A DNA stretch of 64,000 nucleotides from Bythopirellula polymerisocia (GCF_007860015.1 NZ_SJPS01000002.1:682898-746897), one strand, 5' to 3'; numbered from the stretch's first letter, positions 37,577-46,589 are shown. Translations and numbers: made by a program. The notes: generated by a model not told the origin, from the sequence alone.

Positions 37577-39145
37577 ATGAGAGCCAAGTCGGTCGTGCAG
37601 GCTCTTGCTGCCATCGCTTTAGCTTTGCTGCCTTCGGCGGCATGGGCGGGGTACTGCGGAGTTGCACGCTACAACGGATGCACACCGTGTTGCTATCAGC
37701 AACACTGTCACACCGTAATGAAAACGGTGAGGTGTGTTGAATGGCACAAGCAGCAAGTCACTTGCTGCAAAACTGTTTACGATCGAGTGTGCGAAGATCG
37801 GGTCATCAACTGCACCCGCTACGTTCACGAACAACGTCAGAAAGAAGTTTGTTACACCGTCTGCAAGCCCGTCTGGGAAACCAAGACCCGTTGCTACACC
37901 GTGTGCAAGCCTGTTTGGGAAACCAAGACCCGCAACGTCTGCTACACCACGTATCACCCGGTGTGGGAAACCAAACAACGCTGCTACACTGTCTGCAAAC
38001 CTGTCTGGGAAACCAAGACCCGCAATGTTTGCTACACCACGTACCACCCTGTTTGGGAAACCAAGCAACGTTGCTACACCGTGTGCAAGCCTGTGTGGGA
38101 AACCAAACAACGGTGCTATACCGTGTGCAAGCCTGTGTGGGAAACTCGCACTCGTGAAGTTCCCTACACGACTTACAAGACGGTTTGGGAAACTCGCGAG
38201 CGGAACTACACCGTATGCAAGCCCGTTTGGGAAACCCGCGAGCGAGAAGAAACCTATTATGTCCGCGTAGCTGTACCCTACACCAAAACCATCCAGGTCC
38301 GCGGTGGTCACTGGGAAACCGAAACCTATCAGATTCCCGGCAAGACCTGTACCAAGACGGTTCGCGAGCCAGGCACCTTTACCTACGATCCGTGCAAGTG
38401 CCGATGCGTGTATTGCCCCGGTCCTTGCAAGACCCTTTGCTGCCAGTGTCCTCCGAAGACCTGCTGCAAGAAGGTCTGGGTTCCTGAATGCCACACCAAG
38501 GAAATCTGCTGCACCAAGTATGTTTGCGAACCACGCACTCGCACCTGCTGCTATAAGGTTTGCCGAATGGTGCCAGAGACCCGCACTTGCTGCTACAAGG
38601 TCTGCCGCCAGGTTGCTTGCCAGCACACTCGCACCTGCTGCTACAAAGTGTGCCACATGGTTCCTGAGACCAAGACCTGCTGCTACAAGGTCTGCCACAT
38701 GGTTCCTGAGACCAAGACTTGCTGCTACAAAGTGTGCCGCATGGTACCTAAGCAGTGCACCAAGACCTGCTGCTACAAGGTCTGCCACATGGTACCCGAG
38801 ACCAAGACCTGCTGCTATAAGGTTTGCCGCATGGTACCTAAGCAGTGCACCAAGACCTGCTGCTATAAGGTCTGCCACATGGTCCCCGAGACCAAGACCT
38901 GCTGCTACAAGGTTTGCCGCATGGTACCTGAGCAGCGGACCAAGACCGTGTGCTACAGCGTATGTGTCCCCGTTTGCGAGCAGAAGACCATCAAGGTCAC
39001 CCGCTGCGTTCCTCGCCAGGTGCCGTACACGGTTTGCCGTTGCGTGCCTCGCGTAGTTTGCAAGCAGGTCCCCGTATGTGTCCGCTGTCCGGCCCCTCGC
39101 TGCCACTGCAGCGACCCGTCATGTGGAGCACCATGCTGCGATTAA
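37577..39145 (+). CDS. secreted cysteine-rich YTV-repeat protein
   Basis: A 522-residue protein from the ATG at 37577, which has AAGGAG 10 bases upstream and is followed by a signal peptide (hydrophobic core, cleavage after AWA). The mature chain is two repeat arrays. The first (about residues 60-220) repeats units of the type CYTVCKPVWETK, the YTV repeat described in planctomycetes. The second (about 300-470) repeats CCYKVCRMVPETKT-like units, with Cys pairs every 14-18 residues. YTV proteins are thought to belong to the Cys-rich proteinaceous envelope of these bacteria. The abundance of Cys suggests disulfide crosslinking (inference). A strong terminator follows. The antisense strand has a long open frame, which is a by-product of the repeats. 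Confidence 0.88.
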   Translation: MRAKSVVQALAAIALALLPSAAWAGYCGVARYNGCTPCCYQQHCHTVMKTVRCVEWHKQQVTCCKTVYDRVCEDRVINCTRYVHEQRQKEVCYTVCKPVWETKTRCYTVCKPVWETKTRNVCYTTYHPVWETKQRCYTVCKPVWETKTRNVCYTTYHPVWETKQRCYTVCKPVWETKQRCYTVCKPVWETRTREVPYTTYKTVWETRERNYTVCKPVWETREREETYYVRVAVPYTKTIQVRGGHWETETYQIPGKTCTKTVREPGTFTYDPCKCRCVYCPGPCKTLCCQCPPKTCCKKVWVPECHTKEICCTKYVCEPRTRTCCYKVCRMVPETRTCCYKVCRQVACQHTRTCCYKVCHMVPETKTCCYKVCHMVPETKTCCYKVCRMVPKQCTKTCCYKVCHMVPETKTCCYKVCRMVPKQCTKTCCYKVCHMVPETKTCCYKVCRMVPEQRTKTVCYSVCVPVCEQKTIKVTRCVPRQVPYTVCRCVPRVVCKQVPVCVRCPAPRCHCSDPSCGAPCCD

Positions 39146-39200
39146 GTAGATGTTAGATAGTTTCCTTCAAAAAGAAACTTAGATTTGGTCAATCAACCGA

Positions 39201-39241
39201 CTGGCCCGGCAATCCGCAAGGAATGCCGGGCCAGTTTTTTT
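39201..39241 (+). terminator. Rho-independent terminator of the YTV-repeat gene
   Basis: A perfect 11-bp stem (CTGGCCCGGCA / TGCCGGGCCAG) with an 11-base loop is followed by a run of seven T. It lies about 55 bases past the stop. Confidence 0.93.
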
Positions 39242-39253
39242 GTGCGGAGCTTT

Positions 39254-39345
39254 CGTTAGCCGCAACTCGCAGCAAGCCGGTTAGCCGCAACTCGCGGCAA
39301 GCTGGTTAGCGCGACCCGCAGCAAAGCTGGTTAGCCGCGACCCGT
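39254..39345. repeat. imperfect tandem repeat of about 25 bp
   Basis: Nearly four units of GTTAGCCGCAACTCGCAGCA-type sequence occur head to tail. The first two carry 'CAACTCGC' and the later two 'CGACCCGC'. No protein frame is implied. It lies directly after the YTV terminator. Confidence 0.7.
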
Positions 39346-40008
39346 CCGCCGAGTGGAGCTCAACAGAGGGGAGCGAGTTAGACCCGTTGCCCCCCCCAAT
39401 CCAGGCACGAATACACGAACTGCCAATCTCAAAACCCTCCCTCCAGGAGGGTCGGACGCGGTAGCGGCCGGGGAGGGATTAGAGTTGAGATATCGATTAC
39501 TTTTCCTGCAGCCCCAAAAACCTTATTACACGAAAACAATCGACTCGATACACCCTGAAATACCTGCTAGAAAGGCAAATAATAGCTCGAAAAGCGGTGG
39601 ATACGTGTAATTAGGTACATTATTACACGTTACTTGTCCAGAGAAAAAGAACCTCTCCGTGAGCCTAAGGAGATGAAATCGAGATATCTTAGGCTGTTCC
39701 GTTTACAGCGTCGGTTTGGCACACCGCCGCGTCCTGGCCTGTGCCGTATCTAGCGGCGGACTCTCAGAACGGTGGGTTACTTGCATCGGTGGAACTGAAG
39801 GCCAGTAGACTTGGGCATCGCTAAGATGCGGAGCCAGGTGAATGACGATCTAAGGCCCTGCCTTTCTGGATGGGTGGGAACACTGATTTCGATTCAAGCT
39901 CTCGATTCTGGAGAGATGGATACTTTCTTATTTCTAGCGGGAGCTTAAACTGGCGAAGTGCAGCTTCTGCTGGCAGTGAGTCCTGCGAACTTTCGAGGGA
40001 TAAATCTC
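39346..40008. other. intergenic region with small inverted repeats
   Basis: About 660 bases without a convincing gene; an 85-codon frame at 39353-39610 shows no family features. A short hairpin motif, TGGGCATCGC-T-AAGATGCGGA, lies at about 39813-39833 and recurs with one change at about 46088-46108. Another inverted repeat (CTAAGGAGAT / ATATCTTAG) lies near 39664-39690. Confidence 0.5.
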
Positions 40009-40452
40009 ATGCAACAATATTTCGTCTTACTTCTCATTCTGACGGGTTCTGTCGGCGGTGCGTTTATCGTGCACCGGTTGCTATCAAGATTCAAGAATCA
40101 GCGGGACACTGATTGGCAGCGTGAGATTGGTTGGAAGGGGTGGCTCGCTTCAATCTGTCTTGGCGTCATCGTTGTATCGATTTGGACAAACGTCGCAGAC
40201 AAACTTGTGCAGCCCCTTCGAGGGAAAATGACAGCAGCTCCGTTAAAGGTCGGACTAGGGGCAGTGTATGAGAATTACACGTTCCCGGTGTTGTGCGCGT
40301 CTGGTCTGATGGCATTTCTGGCCATCGCCTCACAGTTGCTACCCAGCCCCGACGGACAGTGGAAGTTCATTCACGGGACGCGTCGGGTAGTGGCCATCCT
40401 GAGCTGGATAATGGCGTTGTTTTATTTCGTTGCTTCTCTGCTTCCTCAGTGA
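40009..40452 (+). CDS. four-TM membrane protein of unknown function
   Basis: A 147-residue protein from the ATG at 40009, chosen over an in-frame start at 39958 because a CGAGGG sequence precedes it and a membrane segment starts at once. Four hydrophobic segments lie at about 4-25, 47-68, 90-110 and 122-143. They are linked by short charged loops. I do not recognise the family. The fragment of another gene lies on the other strand at its 3' end. Confidence 0.6.
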   Translation: MQQYFVLLLILTGSVGGAFIVHRLLSRFKNQRDTDWQREIGWKGWLASICLGVIVVSIWTNVADKLVQPLRGKMTAAPLKVGLGAVYENYTFPVLCASGLMAFLAIASQLLPSPDGQWKFIHGTRRVVAILSWIMALFYFVASLLPQ

Positions 40453-40561
40453 TGCCACTATTCCGCAATCTGTCTTTTAGATGACTATTTGCAACCCTAA
40501 TCAATTGCTCAAACGTCGGTATGTCGGCAGTTCCAGGATAGACCTCAAAGGTTGTGCTCAT
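40367..40561 (-). pseudogene. N-terminal remnant of a planctomycete hypothetical protein
   Basis: On the minus strand an ATG at 40561 opens MSTTFEVYPGTADIPTFEQL, a start that recalls a family of conserved planctomycete proteins with 'MSTTFEVYP' N-termini. After about 35 residues the likeness fades; the frame then runs into the 3' end of the opposite membrane-protein gene and stops at 40367. It is probably a gene whose body was lost by deletion. The family has no known function. The assignment is from memory of the N-terminal pattern only. Confidence 0.5.
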
Positions 40562-41293
40562 AAGCTCGACGTCATACGGAATCTAAGGTCAGGAAACTCC
40601 GTCACATTGAGAACCTCTACGCGGGCTACTCGAAAGGCAAATTCTATAGGCTGTAGTGAGTCAAATCAATCAAAACGCCGTCACCGCTTCGACGCGGCGG
40701 CTTTATCGACCGCCGCTAGAAAACCGTCCGATAACTGGCGATTATGTTCGTTCCAAAGCGGGTAGCACTGACACTTCGTCCGCAGATAGGCCAGCAACCT
40801 GGTTTCGCGCGATTCGGACACGTGTCGGTGTGCGGAGCACAAGAGACTTTACGACCCGGAAGCTCCTCTAGTCGTGAACGACACCGACACTCGACTGAAA
40901 TACCTAGCCAGCGGGCTATCCCACTCGCAGTCGAGTGTCGCTGCCACCAAAAAGGCGGCGAACAGAAGAGGTCGGGAGCGATTTTTGAGAATGCCCCCCC
41001 CGCAATCCATTTGACCTTTCCCCAATTCCCCACGCTCTCTCGTGGGGACACAAGTCCTACCGCTCCGCGGTGATGTCTGCCAATGCGACGAGGAGCATTG
41101 GTGCGAGGTGGTTTCCTACTCGCCTGCCCAGTCTCGCGCCTCGAAACTCGTAACCCGCGCCTCTCTTCCGGCTCTCGACTTTTTCTCTGGCCCAAAAAAC
41201 TTAGTAGCTAATAGCCACCCACTTTCAGATAATGGGCCTCGCCAACCATTAGGCAGGAGGATTGCAAAGTCGAAAACTTAGCCAATCAAAAAA
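40562..41293. other. gene-poor region with palindromes
   Basis: About 730 bases with no convincing gene. It contains the palindrome GCGGCGG / CCGCCGC at 40694-40716, whose centre CTTTATCGA recurs in similar form near 45117-45135 and 46032-46050. A second inverted repeat, CGACACTCGACTG (40885-40897) and CAGTCGAGTGTCG (40928-40940), has perfect arms. The region appears to be accumulated debris beside the IS21 copy. Confidence 0.5.
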
Positions 41294-41360
41294 TGGCCAC
41301 AGAGAACATAGAGATCTCAGAGCACAGAAAACAAGGAATTCTCTGTGCTCTCGGTGGCTA
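41294..41360. repeat. 'GCCACAGAGA'-type dispersed palindrome
   Basis: Imperfect 21-bp arms (TGGCCACAGAGAAC... and its near-complement ...GTGCTCTCGGTGGCTA) flank a short centre. Palindromes of the type 'CCACAGAGAACACAGAGA' occur in many planctomycete and other bacterial genomes as dispersed non-coding repeats. This one stands about 175 bases from IS21 copy 1. Confidence 0.7.
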
Positions 41361-41627
41361 TGCTATCTCTGGGTTTTCTGACTCTGCAGTTTTCCTGAAC
41401 CGTTAGGCACGATCTTTGACATCCTGATTCCTGGGTCAACTGGGGGACCGTACCCCCTAGGAATGGATGTTCCCCTCGGTCCTGTCATCGCATTTAGCAG
41501 ACCCTTATAAAGGTCTGTGGCGCAAAATGGCCGCAATGTGAATAGCGTTTGAAAAGTGCGGCGCTTGGCGGTCGAAAAGTACAGCGCTAGGTAGTTGTGG
41601 GGATTGTAACATACCTTCCCGCTTAGG

Positions 41628-42410
41628 TCACGATTGCTCCTTGGTCTTCTTTCGACGTCTTCGCTGGGCGTCCTTGAGTCGATAACTTTCGCCAGTGGTT
41701 TCGATGATTTGGCAGCGATGCGTAAGCCGATCGAGGGCGGCCCCCGTGAGTCGCTCACTGCCAAGCACTTCGGTCCAATTCTCGAATGGCAGGTTTGTGG
41801 TGACAATAAGACTCTGCCGCTCGTAGGCAGTGCCGATGATGTCGAACAGTAGCTCGGCTCCCACCTTGCTAGCCGGCACATACCCCAGTTCATCCAGGAT
41901 GAGCAGGTGTTGCTTGGCCAATTGACTGCGTAGTCTCAAGAGCAGTTTCTCATCCCGAGCCTCAATGAGAGTGGTGATCAGCTCGGTCACCCGGAAGAAG
42001 CGAACCTTCTTGCCCGCCAGGCAAGCAGCCATTCCCAGCGCTGTGGCCAAGTGAGTCTTTCCGGTGCCGCTAGCGCCGACCAAGATCAGGTTCTCTTGTT
42101 TCTCAAGATACTCTCCCTTGATCAGCTCCAGCACCAACGGCTTGTTCACCGAAGGTTGGGCGGTAAAGTCGAACTCATCGAGCGTCTTGTGGGCTGAGAA
42201 CTTCGCACTCTTGAGGCGACGCTCAGCAGCGCGTCGTTCTCGCTCCACCAGCTCCAACTCGCACAGCGATAGCAGGAACGCCAAGTGATCGAGATTCTCA
42301 CCAGCACAGCGAGCGGCCACCTTCTCACACTCCCCATGCATGGTGGGCAGTTTTAGCTGCTTGAGGTGATGCTTTACCAATACGGTCGATTTCGTTTCGG
42401 TCTTGCTCAT
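41628..42410 (-). CDS. istB: IS21 helper ATPase IstB
   Basis: A 260-residue AAA+ ATPase, DnaC-like. Walker A is LVGASGTGKTHLA, Walker B is HLLILDELGY, and the sensor region is LIVTTNLPFENW. It helps IstA in target selection and strand transfer. The start overlaps the IstA stop by four bases. The protein is identical to that of the other copy. Confidence 0.95.
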   Translation of the reverse strand: MSKTETKSTVLVKHHLKQLKLPTMHGECEKVAARCAGENLDHLAFLLSLCELELVERERRAAERRLKSAKFSAHKTLDEFDFTAQPSVNKPLVLELIKGEYLEKQENLILVGASGTGKTHLATALGMAACLAGKKVRFFRVTELITTLIEARDEKLLLRLRSQLAKQHLLILDELGYVPASKVGAELLFDIIGTAYERQSLIVTTNLPFENWTEVLGSERLTGAALDRLTHRCQIIETTGESYRLKDAQRRRRKKTKEQS

Positions 42411-43897
42411 GATGCGTCCTCCGTAAGCAGTGTCTGATAAGCAGAAACGTTCGTTTCGGTCACGGCTACCATCTTCAGGTGAGGACGACCTGCAAGCGAA
42501 AACAGTCCCACGGGCGACTCGCGTCGATGCTCAAGGATGACACGAATGCTATCGGCATCGTGGATGCCAATGTCGAGGGCGTACTCGATGGCCTCGGTCA
42601 ACTCCTGGACCGAAGTAGATTCCAACAGCCTGAGAGTGCGAATGTACTCACGGGTTCCCAGGCCCTCGGGCTCGGTCTCCATCCGCCTTCGCAAGACTAT
42701 AAAGCAGGTAGGAAGATCCCACTGCTCCATTGGCTTGGCATGGTCCAGCCCTCCGGGCTTTCGTTCCAAGAGCGCGAGGTAATGCACTGGGTCAAAGACG
42801 TGTTTTTCTCGACCCCAGTGTCGTGAATGCCTAGCGATTAGCTCTCCCTGAAACGTCAAGCGAACTTCATCAACACTCGCCACGATGGTGATCTGCCGAT
42901 GAGCGTATTTTACAGGAACGGAATATCGGTTCGTATCAAACTGGACCAGCGACAGCGAGTTAGCACTCGCCCCGGTGACCCTTCTGGCGTCAAACGCTTG
43001 CCGAGGCAAGTCTAGCATCTTAGCGAGTTCTTCTCGGAGAAGTTCTCGCTTGCTCGCCGATTTACCACGTAAGGTGCGGTCCAGATCGACGCGGCAGCGT
43101 CGCTCTAGTTCCTCGTTCAGTTCGGTGAGCGTATTCACCTTGGGAATCGGTACTAGCAAATTGCGTCTGCAATAGCCCACCAAGTTCTCGACGTGCCCCT
43201 TCTCATTGGCTCGACGAACCAAACAGAAATGAGATTCGAACAGGTAGTGACTCTTGAGTCTCAAGAACTCACTGGTCAGCTCACGCTGACGACTGCCGGT
43301 GATCTTCGTCACAGCAATTTTTAGATTGTCGTAGCTGATCCGTGTCGGTACGCCACCGAAGAATTCAAACGCTCGCTTGTGACCTTCTTGAAATGATTCG
43401 GTACATTCGCGCGGAAACGCCTGCAGGTAAAAGGCGTCACTGTAAGGCAAGGTGATCACCAGCAAGGCAACTTGTTCACGCTCGCCTGCCAAATCCACGT
43501 AGGCATAGCCGAAATCAACTTGAGCTTGTCCCGGTGGATGAGACAAAGGTAGAAAGACTTCCTGGGTTGTTCGCTTCCATTCACGCACCGCAATGCGAAC
43601 ACTGGTGTACCCACCGGGGTAACCATGCTCATCGCGCAGACGATGAAAGATGCGTGTGGCTGTGTGGCGTTGCTTCTTCGGCGCCTGCTTATCCGAGGTG
43701 AGAATCTCGTAGATGATGGGCAGAAACGGTTCTAGCACCGGCTTGCTTCGTGGCTTGCACTGCCGATAGCCGGGCGGCTCGTCATGCGTGAGCATCTTCG
43801 ACAGCGTATGCCAGCTGATGTCATATTCGCGGCAAGCCGCGCGCTTACTCAACTCGCCGGTGAGTACCCGGCGACGAACTTCGGTCCATTGTTCCAT
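42407..43897 (-). CDS. istA: IS21 transposase IstA
   Basis: A 496-residue DDE transposase. The start is taken at the ATG of MEQWTEVRRRV because CAGGAG lies 12 bases before it; a GTG four codons earlier overlaps this Shine-Dalgarno. The N-terminal HTH (GELSKRAACREYDISWHTLSKML) is followed by the rve integrase domain: QAQVDFGYAYVD (first D), RISYDNLKIAV (second D) and NEKGHVENLVGY (the E). It differs from the other copy at two residues, both in the 'RRNLLVPIPKVNTL' segment. Confidence 0.95.
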   Translation of the reverse strand: MEQWTEVRRRVLTGELSKRAACREYDISWHTLSKMLTHDEPPGYRQCKPRSKPVLEPFLPIIYEILTSDKQAPKKQRHTATRIFHRLRDEHGYPGGYTSVRIAVREWKRTTQEVFLPLSHPPGQAQVDFGYAYVDLAGEREQVALLVITLPYSDAFYLQAFPRECTESFQEGHKRAFEFFGGVPTRISYDNLKIAVTKITGSRQRELTSEFLRLKSHYLFESHFCLVRRANEKGHVENLVGYCRRNLLVPIPKVNTLTELNEELERRCRVDLDRTLRGKSASKRELLREELAKMLDLPRQAFDARRVTGASANSLSLVQFDTNRYSVPVKYAHRQITIVASVDEVRLTFQGELIARHSRHWGREKHVFDPVHYLALLERKPGGLDHAKPMEQWDLPTCFIVLRRRMETEPEGLGTREYIRTLRLLESTSVQELTEAIEYALDIGIHDADSIRVILEHRRESPVGLFSLAGRPHLKMVAVTETNVSAYQTLLTEDAS

Positions 43898-44052
43898 GTC
43901 AGCGTACACTCCTGCGCCTTTCTGAGAATCTGGAGAAGATAAGGGCTAAAGCCCGTATCTTCCCAAATTCAAAGAACTGCACATCTGTGCGCTGCAAATT
44001 TCAGTTGCCAAATCACCCCGCCAAGCGCCGCACTTTTCGAACGCTATTCACA

Positions 44053-44842
44053 GAATGGCTCTCAAGACATAAAAGACCGCCGCAGGTTCAATGTGGCCTA
44101 CCTTGAAAGCCCCGACGGGAAACTGGTTTGCATACACACCGTTGATTTACGCGACGGCTTGGTACGAATCCGAAGCCTTGAGACCGGCCTTGACGTAGCA
44201 GAATTACCCCACGAAGGTTCGGGACGCAAAGTATCACTCGTTGCTTGGTCTGGTGACTCACAGCGATTGGCGACATTCGCCACGGATGGCAACGTAAATC
44301 GCGTCTGGCGAGTGTCTGACCAGTCGCTCCTCTGTCGCACTCCGTTGCCTTCCACCCAGAATTCTTCAAAGTGGCTGGCACTCAATAGCGACGGCAGCAA
44401 ATTGTTCTCCTGCTCCGAACCATATGAAACCGTTCTCACCTTGATCAGAGTCTCTAGTGGTGAAATTGATCGAAGCGTGCAACTGGATTGGGAGTCTAGC
44501 GTCTTATTGAGTCCGGACAATCAACATTTGGCGGTGGTGACTGCTCATCAACTGCTACTGCTCAATACTGAAACTCTGGAAAAGGTCCACGAATCAAAGA
44601 TTCCTGGCCGCCTTGAGGCCTTAGCTTTCCGCCGCGATGGTGCAGAGTTGGCAGCCACCTGGATGATCCCGAACGAAATGATGGGCAGCCAAGCGGGCGT
44701 GAAGGTATGGGATGTGAATTCCAAGTCGATCGTGCTTGATGCGAGTATTGGACCTTGGAGTACCGCCAAGTGGTTGGGATACTGCCCAGACGGCCGATTA
44801 TTGGCTGGAAACCTTCTGTTCGCCCCACTGCAGGTCAAATAG
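44053..44842 (+). pseudogene. WD40-repeat protein gene truncated by IS21
   Basis: A frame stays open from inside the IS end (44052) to the stop at 44840-44842. A GTG at 44093 exists but has no Shine-Dalgarno, and the sequence before it (NGSQDIKDRRRF) already reads like the same protein. The protein has WD40-like blades: VAYLESPDGKLVCIHTVD, VSLVAWSGDSQRLATFATDG, WLALNSDGSKLFSCSEP, LLSPDNQHLAVVTAHQL and ALAFRRDGAELAATW. The 5' part is not found beside the other IS copy. The gene is therefore broken, probably by insertion plus a later loss or rearrangement. Confidence 0.82.
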
Positions 44843-45267
44843 CTCACACGCATATGATGGGAAGCTGGCTTTCCACATTCAACTGACTGAATACAGGTCA
44901 ATCACACTTGGCTACAGTGCAATGAATGTACAGTCTCCGGTCAATGGCCGAGGCGTGGATAATCCGTCCAGGAATACGACGTTGAGCGTCACATATCCCA
45001 CTTGTTGTACGAAGTGGGATTCCAAAAAGCCAATATTTTCCTCTTTGGCTGTTTTCCAACTTAAGCTGGCGACGGTGTGCACATCCTCCGTCAGAAACCG
45101 CCTACCGATAAGTTCCGCGGCTTATCGACCGCCGCTACTTGTGAGTTCCACTCCTAGGCAGCGAGGGAAGTTGAGCCAAGAAGAAATCGCCCGGTACGAA
45201 CGAAGTTGCACCGGGCGGGTGTAGATAGACGTCATTACCAATAATTCTGCCGTCTTATCATTCGATT
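44843..45267. other. intergenic region between the WD40 remnant and the PEP-CTERM gene
   Basis: About 425 bases without a recognised gene. A short palindrome, GCGGC / GCCGC, lies at about 45117-45135; its flanking 'CTTATCGACCGCCGCTA' resembles that at 40701-40718. Nothing else was identified. Confidence 0.45.
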
Positions 45268-45831
45268 TCAGCTACGCCGCCGACCCATTGCGACCACACC
45301 GACTAACCCTGCGGCTAGTAATACAAAGGTAGCCGGCTCCGGCACGAAATTTGATGTCTTGCTGTTCGTGAGGTTTGGTCCGGAAACTTCCACCGCCGCA
45401 GCGGAGGCGTTAAACAGGTTAGCTCCGAGGTCTGAAAGAGAAGGCAGATCGCCAGGATTGAATGTACCAGTCACAAGGTCGACTGCGGTGCCAACACCAA
45501 CATTTAAAGTCGGAGTTGCAAGATCGTCGCCGTTGACAATCTCAAATCCCATGCCTACACCAATAGCGAAGGATTGTTGCACCTCGAAAACTGTGTTGGA
45601 CACGAGAAAGTCTCCTGTGAAGTTCGCAGGCGAAATTTTGAAGGTAATTCCAGCCAAGCCGAAGTTGCCTGCCAGAGCAGAGACCGTCCAATTGCCTCCG
45701 GAATTCACGTCGCCTGGATCGCTGTACTGAAGATCCAGATTGACGTTTAGAGTGGTAGCTTTGGAATACGGCGTCAAACAGAAGACGCACAAAACTACGC
45801 CAACAAACACGAGAGATCTATTCATCTTCAT
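45268..45831 (-). CDS. secreted PEP-CTERM sorted protein
   Basis: A 187-residue exported protein: a signal peptide (residues about 1-25, ending KAT), a beta-rich body with many Asn/Gly/Val residues, and a PEP-CTERM sorting signal at the C-terminus (VPEPATFVLLAAGLVGVVAM followed by GRRRS). PEP-CTERM proteins are processed by an exosortase during export to the surface or matrix in planctomycetes. The body has no recognised catalytic domain. The gene stands alone between the WD40 remnant and a divergent small gene. Confidence 0.88.
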   Translation of the reverse strand: MKMNRSLVFVGVVLCVFCLTPYSKATTLNVNLDLQYSDPGDVNSGGNWTVSALAGNFGLAGITFKISPANFTGDFLVSNTVFEVQQSFAIGVGMGFEIVNGDDLATPTLNVGVGTAVDLVTGTFNPGDLPSLSDLGANLFNASAAAVEVSGPNLTNSKTSNFVPEPATFVLLAAGLVGVVAMGRRRS

Positions 45832-46179
45832 TAGAACGACTCCTCAATAGTTAAAAGGCGGATATGTCCCAAATGGACTGGTCCTGAAAACGCTCCAGCA
45901 ACCATTCAGCCGTACATGCTAATAGCACTCTCTATTCCTTTCCACTACGTCTGGCTTTTTTTTGATATTTTCGATTCATTCTTGACGAGAAGATGGAGTC
46001 TGTTGGAGCGTGAAACTTGCCATATGTCCGTCGGCTTTATTGACCGCCCGCTAGAAACGCATCCTGGGTTTGTGCCACTTGCCCACCTGGGCATCGCGAA
46101 GATGCGGATGGAAAACTATGATTTAACGCACCGATCAGGCGTACACGTAAAAATACCTTTCGAGCACAACACTAACGCT
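45832..46179. other. intergenic region with degenerate repeats
   Basis: About 350 bases. A frame of about 90 codons opens at 45916 upstream of the small membrane protein, but it spans repeats (46032-46050 and 46088-46108) that also occur elsewhere in non-coding DNA, so it is not used as coding. Confidence 0.45.
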
Positions 46180-46392
46180 ATGAACGAAGGTCCTAAGCGA
46201 ACGGTTCACGGAGGCTGTATCGGTGGTTTGGTGGGTGGCTTTATCGGCTATCTGGCGGGGTTCGTCATCTTTTGTCTCATCCTTTTTCCGGAAAGCAACC
46301 TGTGCGGACTTGGGGCCGTGTTCATCACTGGACCTGCCGGAGTCATCGTTGGGATCCTCACTGGCAAACTTCTGGCACGCAGGATTCGCTAA
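46180..46392 (+). CDS. small Gly-rich two-TM membrane protein
   Basis: A 70-residue protein from the ATG at 46180 (MNEGPKRTVHGGCIGGLVGG). Two hydrophobic segments rich in Gly and Ala lie at about 12-36 and 42-64; the end is basic (GKLLARRIR). The pattern suggests a Gly-zipper membrane protein. The family is not recognised. An upstream in-frame extension is possible but runs through repeat sequence. Confidence 0.5.
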   Translation: MNEGPKRTVHGGCIGGLVGGFIGYLAGFVIFCLILFPESNLCGLGAVFITGPAGVIVGILTGKLLARRIR

Positions 46393-46439
46393 AGATAGTC
46401 CTCGTGTTCGTAGACATCACAAAGGTGCAAAGCCATCGA

Positions 46440-46589
46440 TCAAAGAAATACTCGCACCACTATATTCCCAACCAGCACCACCACGAAGCCACCAAAGTAC
46501 GTCACAAATGCGGTTGTCTTGTATCGGTAGGGCAGGTCTCCCCAGTTGCCACCCTGAACGCGGTTGAGGACGATCCCGGCCAAGAGCAT
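46440..46589 (-). CDS. small membrane protein or remnant, 49 residues
   Basis: On the minus strand, ATG at 46589 and stop at 46440-46442. The frame reads MLLAGIVLNRVQGGNWGDLP, then a second hydrophobic span ('TYFGGFVVVLVGNIVVRVFL'). Two membrane segments with a short basic loop look like a real protein. The frame is open upstream for a few codons to a TAG, so it may be a truncated remnant. The family is unknown. Confidence 0.4.
   Translation of the reverse strand: MLLAGIVLNRVQGGNWGDLPYRYKTTAFVTYFGGFVVVLVGNIVVRVFL

Larger units (their letters stand above)
41537..44052 (-). mobile_element. IS21-family element, copy 1
   Basis: A 2516-bp element with terminal inverted repeats that begin TGTGAATAGCGTT and extend about 35 bases with one mismatch. 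The istA-side end is at 44052 and the istB-side end at 41537. Inside the istB end the terminal motif is repeated (GAAAAGTGCGGCGCTTGG, then GAAAAGTACAGCGCTAGG), as is usual for IS21 ends. It carries istA and istB with an ATGA overlap. No target-site duplication is visible in the immediate flanks (GGCCGCAA on the left, GAATGGCT on the right). The copy at 51998-54513 is inverted relative to this one and almost identical. Confidence 0.95.

Noticed and set aside
37619..39106. A 495-codon open frame antisense to the YTV-repeat gene
   Set aside because: It arises because the repeat units lack stops on the other strand. The product is low-complexity, with no family features, and the sense frame has a signal peptide and Shine-Dalgarno.
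39254..39345. Possible CRISPR array because of the direct repeats
   Set aside because: Units are adjacent without unique spacers and no cas gene is present.
39353..39610. An 85-codon frame after the YTV terminator
   Set aside because: It lies in repeat-rich intergenic DNA, has no Shine-Dalgarno and shows no family-like sequence.
44736..45224. A 162-codon frame overlapping the WD40 remnant
   Set aside because: It is out of frame with the WD40 sequence and then runs through intergenic repeats; the composition is not protein-like.
45916..46179. N-terminal extension of the small Gly-rich membrane protein
   Set aside because: It crosses two sequences that also occur in non-coding DNA elsewhere in the window.
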